Shown here in pieces: positions 44,933-58,613 of a stretch of DNA of 60,000 nucleotides. Positions within the stretch are counted from its first letter, which is position 1; each line of letters begins with the position of its first letter. The translations under genes were made by a program, and so were the position numbers. The DNA is from Nymphaea colorata. Lineage: Eukaryota > Streptophyta > Magnoliopsida > Nymphaeales > Nymphaeaceae. Below the pieces are notes generated by a model that had not been told where the DNA came from, ran no database searches, and worked only from the letters and a program-made list of their open reading frames with translations. Location of the stretch: positions 4,366,001 to 4,426,000 of the forward strand of contig NC_045147.1 in NCBI RefSeq assembly GCF_008831285.2. Direction: 5' to 3'.

Positions 44933-47727
44933 ATAACCAACAAAGGACACGGGCAAGGTGTGCTGCAACGAAGAAGCTGCAAGAACAGGCTTGCAGGACC
45001 AGGTGTCGTATACGAACAAGAGCTGCAGCAGCAAAAGAGGCTGCCGAGGCAGCACAAGCCCAGGTAAAAGATAGAGCAGTTAAGCCAAGAACTCAGGTTC
45101 TGAAGAGGAACAGAGCTGCTGGTGGGAAAGTGGTACCTGTGGATGTTAGGTTGGGCACCGATCGTGCTGTGAACCTTGCAGACCAGCATTTAGACCAAGC
45201 TGATCTTGAAGCTGGTCAAGAGGAGGCGGCACCTGCTGATCTTGGCAACAGAATGATGGGGGATGATAGTGGAGGTGTGAGTGCTGATAAAGTTGCAGGA
45301 CAAGAAGATGAAGGTAGCACCGCTCCTTTCCCTGAAAGGGTATGTGACCAGGACCTACTATTATTATTATTATACTTCTTACAGAATAATTGGCAATATT
45401 TTATTTATCTTTTTCTAGGGCTAGATGAGGAAGACATACTTTCATAAGGTTATCATTTGTTCATCTTAAGTTTCTGGCTCTGCTCAGGTTCAGGTGGGAG
45501 GGTCTCCTGTATACAAAGTGGAGAGGAAGCTGGGCAAAGGTGGCTTTGGACAAGTTTTTGTTGGTCGTCGTGTCTCTGGTGGTAATGAACGTTCAACTGG
45601 TTCTGGGGCTTTAGAGGTTAATTCTGTTCTGCCATTCTAATTCTTGATCCTGGGAGGATTAGATGCCTTTTTCCATCCATTTCTTTGGGTTGTATAACAG
45701 ATTTTGATCCTTTTGCTCGCACAGGTAGCCCTTAAGTTTGAGCACAGAAGCAGCAAAGGTTGCAACTTTGGTCCACCTTATGAGTGGCAAGTTTACAAGT
45801 GCGTTCTACACATTATCTAATGATTAAGGCATCTTTTCTGATTAATTGCATTTTTCTTATGAATCCATCTTTCTTGCAAGTAGCGCTCTGGGTGGCAGCC
45901 ATGGGGTTCCGAAGGTGCATTATAAAGGCAAGCAGGGTGACTACTACGTTATGGTGAGATCTCAATATTTTGAATCTATTATTTCTATTATGATATGTGA
46001 GCCCATTTGGTTCATCATGATTTCCACAGTGTTGCTTTCTGCAAAGCTGCATTATATAGTTGGCTATTTGGCTTCTATACGTGGATCCTTTCTCTGCTAG
46101 CATGTTCTTTCTAAGTGCCAATTTGTGATCATCTGCAGGTCATGGATATGCTGGGCCCTAGCTTATGGGATGCATGGAATTCTTCAGGCCAATCGTAAGT
46201 ACATGTTTTATTTCTACTCCGTATGAGTTTTTTTTTTTGTTCAAGTAATCATCTATGTAGATATCTTTTCTCAAGAGAACGAGCATCAGTAAGTTGATTC
46301 AGTAATTATTGAATGTTTGACTTTTAAGTTTTAACTGCCTTAATCTTGCTTTCAGGCATTTTCTACATATTTCTTCTTATATGCTTGCTTGCCTTCCATC
46401 GTGGCTGATCTCTCTTTGTTGTTTGTTAAAATGTGTATGCAATGTGTTTGTTCTAGTACCTTCATCTCCTTATAATGTTCAGTATACACCTCATTTTTCT
46501 ACTAATAGCTCCAAAAATTTTAAAATATGTTTTAAAAAAATTAAATAAAACACAACTTTTTTGTTTTTGCGATATTTCAAAATGTCACAATTTTTTTTTC
46601 ACTTTTTTTGTTTTCTTTAAAATTTCAATGTAATAGTTTTAAAAAATGGCAAGCTCTGCGCTATGTTTTGAGGCCACCAGTAATTCATAATATCATTTTC
46701 TCTTGCATTACTGCTCTAATGATAGCATGTTTTTGAATGTGCAGAATGTCATCAGAAATGGTAGCCTGTATTGCTGTGGAATCCATCTCAATTTTGGAGA
46801 GGATGCACTCAAGAGGGTATGTGCATGTAACCTCAAGGGATTGTTTCTCTCTCTCTCTCTTTTCATCCTATGCAAGCATTATATTTACATAAATATTGTA
46901 TGTGTGTGTCTCTAGACACACAAACACACACACATACTCCAAATATGAGTACTTGTACTGATTAATTTCAACTATATGATTGCACGCTAAGAAATAGCTT
47001 TCCAAAAAGTAAGCTGACCATCACCTTTATGAATTGACATTTTTATTTTGAGTTGGCATTTTTTTACCATAAACCTATCAAAGTCCAACAGTTCGGATTA
47101 GTGCACAGGAAGTACTTATATTTTCTGGTGCTCATATTTTAGAAACCATATGCAATGGTGTTCTTCAAGTTCTGGTATGCACATGTGTGCCCACTGAGGC
47201 ATACAAGCATTTTTCATAATTGATGTATGGATACATTCAGCACAATTTTGTTTAAAAATATGCTTGGGAGTTAAAGATGTAATTTTCTAATCAATCATAA
47301 GCCATTACTGTTTGCTACCTTATTTTCTTGTTTACACATTGAAATAATGTGATTCATAACTTGTATTCTTACATAAATTATGTAGAGCACGTCCATCAAA
47401 TTGTTTTGATCATCTGATGGTTTGAAGAGGGAACATCAGACTATCTGGTATATATATGTTGAGAGAGAAAGAATCAGAATCCCATCAGTTGACTAGTCCA
47501 GCTAGTGGCTTGCTACTGTTATCAGCCTACCTGTGTTTCAAATCAGTGATTAATTAGTCATAATATACCAGTCAGTTAGCCAGCACAATTGTTGGTTAGC
47601 TGGCTAATCTCTGTCCTATAAATATATATGTGCATTTTTTGTATTAAATTATAAAAATATTTGTTCCTATATTTATTGACATAAATATGTATTTATTTGT
47701 TTGCAGTCAATGGACTTGGATTGACTA

Positions 47728-47795
<68 letters not shown>

Positions 47796-50700
47796 GGACA
47801 CACACACACACACACACACATTCTCCTATCATTTTCACGTTTCAATGGTTTTAAGGGAGTTATTTCTTTTGAGGGATCACAAGGTCAAATACCTTTTGGA
47901 GGTGTATTTTACAATTTGAGTATGAAAAGCAGAAGATTTGCTGACCCTGAGAATTGATAATATCTTCTTTAAAGTGGCCATTGCTTTTAGTGGGGTTTTG
48001 GTCATTCCACTTAGTTGAATGTACCCAATATTTATGTAAAAACTTAATTTAATATAGATGAACTCAAGTTCACGGAATTGCATAGGTGGCTTGCCTATCT
48101 ATGAGGTCAACATGTAAACTATGCAATCTAACTGCTATTCTTCTAATTTCTGTCTTAGGCACAATTAAGTTATATCTACCAGAAATTCTATGCGCCTATT
48201 CAAGTGCACACATACACATGCAGGGACCTACATGCACGTTAACTCTTCAAAAAGGTTGAACCACTCACACAGCACCATGAGCATGCAAAAGCGTCGTTTG
48301 TTCATTGGAAGTGTCCTCTCTGTGGTGCTTTTTTTTTTTTCAAAATGGAATAGTGAAGATGATGGGTTTTTTTTTTTTCACATTACTATATTCAGTGGAA
48401 ATTTATCTAGTTTTCTGGTTCCTTCTGTGTCATTTGTTTATGTCAGATATGTCCATGGTGATGTGAAGCCTGAGAACTTCTTACTTGGTCAACCGGCCAC
48501 ACCATCTGAGAAAAAGTTGTATCTTGTTGATCTTGGGTTAGGTGAACATAACTGCTTCTTGAACTTTTTTCTCCTGTGGTTGCATAACCTTCTGCTACAG
48601 TATGTTTACACACTTGTGAATGCATGTGCAGCTACAAAATGGAGGGATAGCTCTACTGGTCACCATGTTGAATATGATCAGCGTCCTGATGTTTTCCGGT
48701 ATAATTTCTGTTTTTATGTACACAAAGTTTTTGCATTACAGCTATTTGGTTGGTTTACTTTTCCATTTATTAGTAATTTCTTTTGTTGATGTTATTTCTC
48801 AGAGGAACTGTTCGATATGCTAGTGTTCATGCGCATTTAGGAAGAACTGCTAGTAGAAGAGATGATTTAGAATCACTGGCATATACACTCATATTCCTTC
48901 ACCGGGGGAGGTTACCTTGGCAGGGATATCAGGTGATTATGAAAAAAAATCTAGTCTGTCCTCTTTTTCCTTCTGTCAACACACAATCAACAGTTCAACC
49001 ATAAAGAGGCATTGTTTTCACTTTTCAGGGTGACAACAAATCTTTCCTTGTTTGCAAGAAAAAAATGGCAACATCTCCAGAAATGCTATGTTGTTTCTGC
49101 CCACCACCTTTCAAGCATTTTCTTGAAATTGTTGTGAACTTGAAGTTTGATGAAGAACCTAACTACTCCAAGCTTATCTCTCTATTTGATGGACTGATTG
49201 GGCCCAATCCAGCTGGTAGGCCAATCAATACTGATGGTGCACAGAAGGTAGGAGTTGTTGGTATGGTGAACATGTAATGCTTTAAGTATCTCTCCTGTTT
49301 CTACGCCTCTTCTGGATTTTTCAAGTGTCTGGTTTTGTGCTTAATTAGATAATTTATCAAGTTGGACAAAAACGAGGTAGGCTGACTGCTGATGAAGATG
49401 ACGATAGCCGGGCTAAAAAGAAGGTCCGGCTAGGACTTCCTGCGACTCAGTGGATCTCAGTTTACAATGCAAGAGCACCAATGAAGCAGCGGTATATGCC
49501 TATAATACTTTTGCTCAATGTGGACTTCAACCAAGTTCCTTGGTGTTTCCTTGTTTCCCATTTCCTTTGTTTGGTTAACTGAAAAGTGAAAAGGTTCATG
49601 AGCATCATTAGTTTTATTGGAACTGCTAGTAATTTGGCATTCATTTTGGTTTCAGTTGGAACAGCTAGCAATTTTCCATTCTTTTGGTTTCAGTTGTTCT
49701 GGATATCTCTTCTTTTTGCAAAACCTTTCCAGAAAAGTAGATTTTGAGAATTTCAAGATATTTCTGATCTTTTTATGAAGCCTTTTGGCAAAAAAATTTA
49801 CATCTCACCTTTTCCTATGACATGCTGCTTTTTGAGTATTTCTGTTCTTTTATGAAGCTTTCGTGAATGCTTTATAATGTAAATAAAGTAATACCCTGTC
49901 TTGAACTAAAGTGTGCATGGCTATTTTATGGAATTACAGCTTTTGTTTCTTTGGATACTAGTTCTCCACACGCCCCTCTTCAGGTTTTTCTTTCCTAATT
50001 TTGGAGCAAACCACCCTTTTCCATTGACATTATTATATAATAGCAGATGGGACTCGATATCACCATCTTATGCATCTTAGGAAATCAATTGGTTATAAAG
50101 GATTTGAGTATATTGAAACAAAATTCTGATCATGTTGGTTTTGCATCAACCTTAACAAGTGGTAAACTGTCAATGCATGCACATACAGACATGGTACATG
50201 TGTTTGCGGATCTTTCTGCAGTTGGGCTCCTAAGGAAAATGAAGTCGCTATGTATTTAAGGTTTTGAATGTATCTGTCTGGCATTGTTACAAAAATCTTA
50301 TGATAATCCCCTTTTTAAAATGTTTAGCCAAAGAAATTATAAATCCAGATTGGTTTTCTTCTCCAAACCTTTGTGCGGGAAAGCTCTGTCTTCCATGCCA
50401 TTTTTCATTTTTGCTTCATTTTATGAGATTCAAGCTTTTAGTTTTTTTTATGTCTTCTAATAATTTTCTTGAGAGATATGCACTATCTCTTACTTGAAAG
50501 GTCACTTTATGTATACATTTACCTGATCACAAGTTTTTCTTTGAATTTGATGTGCTTCTGTTCAGGTATCATTATAATGTTGCTGATTCACGCTTGGCAC
50601 AACACATTGATAAAGGAAATGAGGATGGTTTATTTATCAGTTGTATAGCTTCTTGTTCAAATTTGTGGGCACTTATCATGGATGCTGGAACTAATTTTAG

Positions 50701-53700
50701 TTCACAAGTATATGAGCTGTCTCCATACTTTCTCCACAAGGTCTATGTCTAATGCAAATTATTGTTTTGCCTTTTACTGCTTATTATTTTGAACAAGTAT
50801 AAGCTAACTTCATTCTCTTAATTATTTATAGGATTGGATAGTGGAACAGTGGGAAAAGAATTACTACATCAGTGCTATTGCTGGTGCCAGTAATGGCAAT
50901 TCTTTGGTTGTAATGTCTAAAGGTTTGCATGTTATTGTGATGCCATCATGTTACTTTCCATACAGATGCTGAACATCTATTTTTCTGATGTACCTTGTTA
51001 TTATGACTTATTTCTGTTTGTTCATGACTATGAAACTAGTACCATCATTTCCCCTTTTCTAAAACTTTTTTTAGATATCAGATATCAAGTGAGAGGATTC
51101 AGTTGAATGGGTTGAGTGGTTTATGGTTTCTCTTTCTATGAGCCTTTGGTTTGTGTTTTGTGCATGGGTAGATTAAGATTTGGCGCATTACCAGAGACAT
51201 CAATGAATTTTTCAAAGTGTCCTGATAATATCACAAAAAAAACAAGTAAAATACAAAAAAGTGAATTTGTCATGAATCAGAATGTCATGAAATAAAAGAA
51301 TATTGCAATGTTTATGTGGAATTTCTTCGTTTTTTGTGAAACCACTTTATAGTATATATGTTCAGTTCTCGTTTTACACTTTTTTTTGTTTCTTCAACAC
51401 ATTTTAAATAATTTGACAGTTTATGACTGGTTTTAGTAAACATAATTACTATAAGTTCATAATTTATTATTATATTTTGTATATTTTTAAGTTCTTTGTA
51501 TTCCCAAGAAAAACAAAATTATCAATGAATACCTGAGAAAAACTTAACTATAAAAGCCCAAGAAAGGCATTCTTTATCCTTTAGAGTGAACTCTTAGCAT
51601 CATTTTATCGACTTCAATTACAGTATATGCTCAACTTGACTGTCTAGCTGTGACCTTATTTTTCTCTTTGTTGTCATATGTGATGATGCAAGTAACATAG
51701 TTCTTATATAATTGTGCCAGTAATCTTGCACTAGATTGAGACTTCTCTGAGATATTAATGCCAATTTCTTTCTAAGATTCTTTTGCAATTGCTTATTTAC
51801 ATGTTGAAGTCTTAGGTACACATTTTCCTTTTTACTTTCGATTTGTACAAATATTCATGCCATTATTTTTCTTAAATAGTTTTTCCTACTATAGAAAAGC
51901 ATAGTCATTTACTTAATCCATCTATAATTGTGCATTCTTTCCATCTCAAATTTGAAACCTTTCAGTATCTATCCCCTGCTCAGTCCGAAAAGAAGTAATT
52001 AGTTTCAACATTCCTTGCCCTTTTATGACATAAAATATGGAGTATTAATTGATTAAGTAATTTCTATTCTTCTTTAGTATACTTGAGCTTTGGAAATTTC
52101 GTGAGATGCAAATTTTCAGTTAGCTATTTAATGACCTTTTGGGTTTTCTTTCAAAACTTTTGAATAGGGGGATTAGCTAGCAAATTGAATCCTTCTAAAC
52201 ATGCCTTAAAATATGCATGCTTGTACGCTTATGTGCTTTATGCCTCAAAGGTACCAAAAGACGTACTTATAGGGCAGTCTTGTGCATCTCTTTGGAGTAT
52301 GTACCGCAAGGCTTGTCTCTGGTAAGGGGGTGTTGGTTTCACTATATAATGTTTTCAGTAAAAAGGAAATGAAATGGGTGACGGACTTATTTTATCTATA
52401 CAAATGAGAATATGGTTGCTTTTTTCACACAATGAAGAATATAAATACGAAAGAGGCTGATGTATGTCTGTTTTTAGGTATCAGTGTTATGTGCTTTGTC
52501 ATTCACATGCTTGTCTAAATAGTACCTCCGTATTCATGCATCCTTGCAATTGTTTGATTTTGCAAATCTCTTATTCACCTTAACTGAACTGAGTTCCCAT
52601 ACTCTGTCAGGCTTTCAAATGTAGTCAATTACTGAAGAGACCTTGAATTGTTTCAGGAACAATGTATACACAACAATCCTACAAAGTTAGTGACTCGTTC
52701 CCGTTTAAATGGATAAACAAAAAATGGAGAGAAGGATTTCATGTGACTTCCATGGCAACTGCTGGAAGTAGGTGGGGTGTGGTGATGTCTCGCAATGCAG
52801 GCTTTGCAGATCAGGTTAGCAGTTTCTTTCAAGAAGTTTAAATTTTTTTTATCATATTGTCTCTTGGAGTTGCTTTGGCATAAGTCTTAACTTAATTTTT
52901 GGGTTCCTATTGGATTTGGAATTTCACAATCAACATACTGTAGTACTGGGACTGGTTATACATTCTTTAACCAATTCTGATAAATAAAATGAGGAATTTT
53001 TATTCACATTACCTTTTCTTAAGTAGAATTGTTTTAAGCCACTTAATGAGGTGCAACTTTCTTAAATTCTCATAATCTGCTCTTTTCACATCTCTGCTCA
53101 TTCAGACGAGAGTGGTGACTTTAAAGTTGTTATCCCATTAAAATTCCGTGGAAATCTCTCTGGTGGATCTGAAGTTGTTACTAGTGGTTCTTCTGCAGGC
53201 TTGTGCAGGCTTTTTTTTTTTTCTTTTTTGTTTTCCGTCAACCATTCTTTTCCCTTTCTGTAATATTTTGTGGCAATACTTGAGCTCAGAGTTTATAGCT
53301 AGATCTGCTAACTGGAAAATGTGTGCAGGTTGTGGAATTAGATTTTCTTTACCCAAGTGAGGGCATACACAGACGATGGGACAATGGTTACCGCATTACG
53401 TCGACAGCAGCAACTTGGGATCAGGCTGCACTCATTCTAAGTGTCCCCAAGCGCAAACCTACAGATGAAACTCAAGAGACGTTAAGGACTTCCGCCTTTC
53501 CAAGTACTCACGTAAAGGTGTGATCAAATGTTATGGATTGTTTTACTGTTATCAGTTTTTTCACATCCACCGTCTTCACCTCCAAAGTTTGGAAGCCCAC
53601 ATCTCAAAGTTAGGGTTTTTCTACAATTTGCTGTATCATAGCAATCTTTATCAATGTTCTAAAACCCAGTGACTCGGGACTGGACTCGGCTGTTGTTGAC

Positions 53701-56115
53701 TCATAACTCGATGGGTCAATTTTGTTAATTATATTTCTTCAAAGAAATACAATGTCGAAGTTGTCATTTGAACATAAAACAATATAAAATAACCTGATTA
53801 GTTTTATAATTCATAATTAAGTCAAACTAACATCAAGTAAAGTCATAACTGAGTTATATTTGCTCATGTCATGACCAAAACCCACACAATTAGGGCATTA
53901 GACTAAAGTTTTTACTTTTTAATTGAATATTTCATTTGCTGTTAACAAAAGGAAGACCTAGCAAATTTACAAACATAGAAATCTAGTCAGATAGGAGAAG
54001 GAAAAAGGAAGAGGGAAAGATAGGAGAAGTAAAAAAGATGACCAAAAGAAAGAGAAAGAAGAACGGGTGCAGTCTGCAGCACCCGATTCGGTTTGACCAA
54101 GTCGGGTGCCGTGTCAGGCTGCACCCGCACTGACGATTAGCTATTTCTTTGCAATATAACCTTGTATTTGCAATGTGACTCCATGTTGCTTGGACATGCG
54201 TATGGTGCTTCAGTGGAACTAACAACTAGAAAGTGAAGGACACCGGTAATACAAAAACTGAAATCATTACAGGTATGGAATCAGAACACCATGACAAATA
54301 TACAACATCAACCGTAACATGATTACATCAGCCACACAAAATGCAGGTCATAATTATTAAACACAAGAAAAACATATTAGGTTCGTGGCAATAACAATCT
54401 TGATATGTGCATTGACTCTATATAAATACATAGTCCCCAAGATGGAAAGACTGAAATCTGTCGAGGAAAAACAAAAAACAAAAATGCTGGGAAAAGAGAG
54501 GGAGAGATGCCACGAGAGAGAGAGAGTGACATGGGCAAACAAGAGAGAGTGATGCTGGGAAAAGAGAGAGAAGCCAGAAAAAAAGGAGAGTAGCGTTGGA
54601 AAAGAAACAAATGCTGGGAAAAAAAGAGAGGGGAGCTGGAAAAGAGGGAGGAGAAAGAAAGCCAACTTGCCCCTAGAAGCAAAACACCCATGGAACGAAC
54701 TGATGATAGGCTCTACATGCCCAGGAACCTGGCTAGCTACACTAAGCCCCTTGGGGCTAGAGAGAGAAAGAGAGTCATCAGATGGCTGGGTACTTGGTCG
54801 GAAAAAAGAAAAACCTTGAAAGTCATCGGGTTCCTCATTGACGCTGGTAATTCTGTCGGAGTCGCAACTCCCACCGCTTTTGCCAGAATATGGTCAGCCG
54901 ACAGCTACAACAAGGGTCGAACAATGATGGTTTTATTTTTCTGACCCTCACTGGACAAGAGAGAGCACTGAAGAAACAAAAAACCCGAGGCCGGGTTTCC
55001 CTTATTTTTTGCATAATATTATGATAAACCCTTGTATCTTTTATCTTTTCAACTGTGCCATTGAACATAACTCACTGAATTTTAATTGACTTGTGACTTG
55101 GCCGAGGCAAGCAAGTTTTGGCTGAGTCACACCGAGTTTTAGATGAAACCGAGTTGCCCTACCGGGGTCCTATCCGAGCCAACTTGTTAATTCGACAAGT
55201 TTTTAAACACTGATCGCAATTAAATATTTGTGATCGTATGATGTTTTCTTCTTGTCAACCTCCTTTCGATGGAAGTTTCATCAATGAAGTTTTCCATGCT
55301 TGCTTGTAGTCTAGAACATAGTTTAATGATTGCATATCTGTGATGGCATTATAGTTTACCAGTATTCTTAGTTGTGATATACTTGCAAAGTCGTGAAATT
55401 ATGTTTGCCATTATCTTCTGTTTTGGGCAGCCACAGATAGTGATATTTTGAAATGGTGGCAATATTAAGGCCAGACAAACAATAGTAAAGTAAGATATTG
55501 GGTTGTGGTCCTTCTGAAATTACTTTCTGTTGCAGTTATTAGTTTGTTACTTTTTCTTATATATTGACATTTTATATATATTTTAGTCGTTTCTCTATTA
55601 TATCTTACAGATGTGTGCTTTCTTTTTTTGCAATGTTTTCTTATTTTGGATTTTTATGTTGTTTCCCTCTTATGTATCAGTCTTTTTTCCTATATATAAG
55701 AACCTGTATTATTGCAAAATTCTACATGGCACAGATATAGCTGAGACCTGTACTTGTGACTTGTCTCAGGGACCAGGATAAGTCGTACCTTGTGTAACTG
55801 CAATTTTTTTCTGCTTTCCTACTAATTAATATAACTATATCTGGGTGTATTTGTTTGCTCTCATGGAAGCGGCTTGGAGTGTGGTTTTCTGTTCTCATGT
55901 TACTTAAAATGTTTGCCTTGGCTATTCTGAAAATTGGGCTTCAGATTCTAGCAAGTAAATTTTGTTCACTTGTTATTGAAATAGGCAAATGGTAACATGT
56001 ACCATTCTAGTGAAAACATAAAATGGTTTTAATATCATGGTTGTTTCTTTTTCAGGAAAAGTGGGCAAAAAATCTGTATCTCGCGTCTGTGTGTTATGGA
56101 CGTACTGTGTCTTGA
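44884..56115 (+). CDS. MUT9-like / photoregulatory protein kinase (casein kinase 1-like), 727 aa, 16 coding exons
   Basis: Exons: 44884-45339, 45488-45616, 45725-45798, 45884-45953, 46139-46194, 46745-46816, 48447-48541, 48632-48698, 48803-48932, 49029-49247, 49349-49491, 50566-50740, 50832-50922, 52657-52814, 53329-53517, 56056-56115. All junctions are GT-AG and all phases close (2184 nt). The N-terminus (to about residue 150) is rich in Arg/Ala. The kinase domain starts at the Gly loop GKGGFG (168-173), with VALK Lys199, catalytic HGDVKPEN (289-296, Asp291) and DLGLA (Asp314), then [13 protein letters not shown] and [11 protein letters not shown] basic, likely nuclear-targeting stretch (QKRGR to AKKKVR) lies at 463-483. 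The C-terminal half is the conserved family extension. HGDVKPEN and DLG in place of HRD and DFG are normal for this family. Known members (MLK1-4/PPK1-4 in Arabidopsis) are nuclear and phosphorylate histone H3 Thr3, PIF3 and cryptochrome 2. The role in this species is inferred. Confidence 0.96.
46817..48446 (+). other. Intron 6 of the kinase gene (1630 bp), AT-rich, microsatellite-bearing
   Basis: It splits the glycine codon just before [10 protein letters not shown]. Donor gg|gtatgt at 46817, acceptor gtcag at 48446. It contains a (CT)n run at about 46847-46860 and the compound microsatellite at 47731-47820. The rest is AT-rich and non-coding; the frame running from 48190 across the next exon is intron read-through. 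Confidence 0.85.
47731..47820. repeat. Compound (TA)15(GA)15(CA)n microsatellite
   Basis: TA run 47731-47760, GA run 47761-47790, then tagaggga and a CA run 47798-47820, all in the sixth intron of the kinase gene. Confidence 0.95.
53518..56055 (+). other. Last intron of the kinase gene (2538 bp), carrying a DNA transposon
   Basis: Donor aaag|gtgtga at 53518 and acceptor tttttcag at 56055. About 1.56 kb of it (53652-55212) is an inserted hAT-like element. The final coding exon after it is only 20 codons including the stop. Confidence 0.82.
53652..55212. mobile_element. hAT-like non-autonomous element in the last kinase intron
   Basis: The left end caatgttctaaaaccca and right end (on the - strand) cagtgtttaaaaacttg form an imperfect terminal inverted repeat, about 11 of 15 matched. 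Both ends carry gactcgg/ccgag-type subterminal motifs. The 8-bp flanks atctttat (53644-53651) and atcgcaat (55213-55220) agree at 5 of 8 positions, a decayed duplication at best. The centre is AG-rich (53985-54680) and contains a CG-rich gggtgc patch near 54065-54125. No transposase is visible. Confidence 0.6.
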
Positions 56116-56520
56116 GCTGCCTGCCATCTTTCCACTGGACATTTCTCACCGGGAGAAAGCTGTTCAAATGCAGACTGAAAGGAGGTAACTGCAAAAGGTG
56201 GCAACATGACATTGGATAATTCTTCACAAACTTTTTTCCAGAAAGTAATGTTGTTAATTGTATAGCTTTCTCAAGATCTGGAGGAGAGAAGCTAAGTCAT
56301 CGAACAATTGAGGCTTAATGCAGGGAAGGCCCCTTTGTTCTTTTCCCTCCTGTATATTGTCGAAACTAGTTACTAATTATCTGTACTTCAGGTCAAATAG
56401 TTTCAACTTTCATGTTGCTGTATTAATTTCATATCTCTCTCTCTCTCTCTCTCTTTTTCACACCACACACACCCCCACTCTCTCTCTATGGTTACTAATT
56501 TTTTTACTAATGTAAACTGT
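56116..56520 (+). other. 3' UTR and downstream of the kinase gene
   Basis: The sequence after TGA is T-rich with a (CT)n run at about 56433-56454 followed by cacacacaccccc. No perfect AATAAA is seen in the first 400 bases; tattaatttc at 56421 is the nearest AT-rich candidate. The transcript end is therefore uncertain. Confidence 0.4.
56433..56454. repeat. (CT)n microsatellite
   Basis: About eleven CT repeats downstream of the kinase stop codon. Confidence 0.92.
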
Positions 56521-57143
56521 ACTATAATCTCTACATCATTGATGTTGTAAGAGTCAACATTTAGATTGCTTGGTTTTTGTGCATGTCTAGGTCCTCCCTC
56601 ATAGCAGTTTGAATTTGCACTTTTTCATAGATATTTCATTTCAGCCAAAAGAATTATATTTTCTGATCAGTAGAACATAATTTAAGTGCCCATTCTTAAT
56701 AATTAGACCATAATGAATTCATTTATGGTGTTACACTTGTAACAAACAGAAAGCACAGGTTTTAGTTGGTATACTCTATTAACTTGTACGTAGAAAACTA
56801 GATCCTAACATTTTTAATTCTGATCCATGGTGTCATCTTTCTTTCCATGGAAGTTCTTTTTACTATCATTGTCATAGAAAACCCATCTTTTTTCTGAAAA
56901 AACCTGTCTTTTTAAGAAGATGCCAAAATGAAAAAAATGCCAAGAAACATAAAAAACACATTTTTCGTTTCTTTTGATTTTTTTTGCATTTCTTATTACT
57001 GCATATTATTTTTGGATTTTTGGCATTTTACTTTTAGTTTTTTTTTTAATTTCTGAAAAACTTGCCGAGATTTTCAACTCTGCCGTATTATACCCGAGAT
57101 AAACATCACTGCTTGAAACTGATAAACAATATTTGTGGCAATA

Positions 57144-57146
<3 letters not shown>

Positions 57147-57194
<48 letters not shown>
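57147..57194. repeat. (CATA)n(AT)n microsatellite
   Basis: catacata followed by about 20 AT repeats. Confidence 0.95.
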
Positions 57195-57197
<3 letters not shown>

Positions 57198-58527
57198 CAA
57201 AAGAAGTGGAAAGGAAGATCTGAATTAGCACTTGATAGCCTGTCTTATTGGTTACACGGTTCTCAGTTTCAGTTTTTGTCCAACAGCATACTTTTGCCAT
57301 TGGTATTCTTTTTTGATTTTAGGAGCTCAACATAAATTTTTAGTGCCATTCTAAAAAGGTGCTTGAAGTATTCTGTGACTACTTAGTGCAAGTGAAGCAT
57401 CATTTCATGCATTGGATGAGCCTGAAATACATTAAAAGTAATATTACAAATTCGGCATTATACAAGTCTGAAAATACTAACCAAAAGATTATTTGGACCT
57501 TTTTGTGTGCTAATTAAGCAAGAGGCCTTTAGTGGAATACTGGTAACAAGATGGAATGGACAATTTATTTAACTTGGACTGCAATTCTTTTTGATCTTGT
57601 TTGTACTGAGGAACACTAGACGCTAACCTAATCTCTACATCTACAAACCTTAAACTGACATTCAAAACTAACAAACCCCAAATCAAACAAAAGAGAAATC
57701 CAACAAACCTTAAAGTGGGAATGGGAAGAAAACAGAGCCTTACCTTGTTGACATTGTTTGTTGCCAGTTGCCATCCATTGCCAATCACTGCTCATCATTG
57801 CGAGGGGGGAGGATGAGGGTAAAAGATGCCGACATCTTTGGTCGATGTCTTCAAGATTTAAGATTTAATGATTTGGATTCAGTTTGACCCTGACCAGTCT
57901 GAAAGGGATTTGGTTTACATATTTGGAAACAGCTTACCCCTTTCTGGAAAACAGCATATTGACGTGGGTACTCCAGCCTGTATCACCTGCCCATCTTGAC
58001 ATCCAACTATTGAGACAATCAACAGTTTAGAAATGAGTTTATATGCTCCCCTGTGTCTATGCTTGTGTCTACTTCATATTTCTGTATAGTTTCCATTTGT
58101 GTAATCTTCACTTATAAAGGAGCACCTTCCCACTGGTCAGTGTTTAAATATGAATTGCTTGCTTTGGTTCTTCATCAGGCGGACTCTTGTATGAGCCTTC
58201 TGATTCCCTTATAAGTCTGGTTTATGTCTCCTTGCTTACTTGTTTGTGATGCAACTGTTTTTAAGGCAATGAAACAACACATTACAAATTCTTGTACCCC
58301 TTCTCTTTAGGCTGTTTGTGTAATTTTAAGTGATCTGTACACACTTGCACCCTAGACTTGCAGCAGAAGGTGGCCTGGTGTGCCACACAGACCGAAGGAA
58401 TGTCGGCCTGTGACACTGTATCTCTCTATTAAGTGAATATACTTAAATGTTCAATATCCAATTAGAGATAAATCCACTATTTTGGATTGTCTCTTGTCAT
58501 CACAGTTGGATGTTAGGATTTAGTTTT

Positions 58528-58613
58528 CCTCTCTCTCCCTCTATCTCTTTCTCTCTCTCTCTTTCTCTCACACCAACACACAGGCACACAGACATACACA
58601 CCCACACACACAC
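58528..58613. repeat. (CT)n then (CA)n microsatellite region
   Basis: Interrupted CT repeats at 58528-58568 followed by interrupted CA repeats to 58613. Confidence 0.9.

Noticed and set aside
48190-48789. 199-codon + strand frame
   Set aside because: It is read-through of intron, the exons 48447-48541 and 48632-48698, and more intron; only the exon parts are real.
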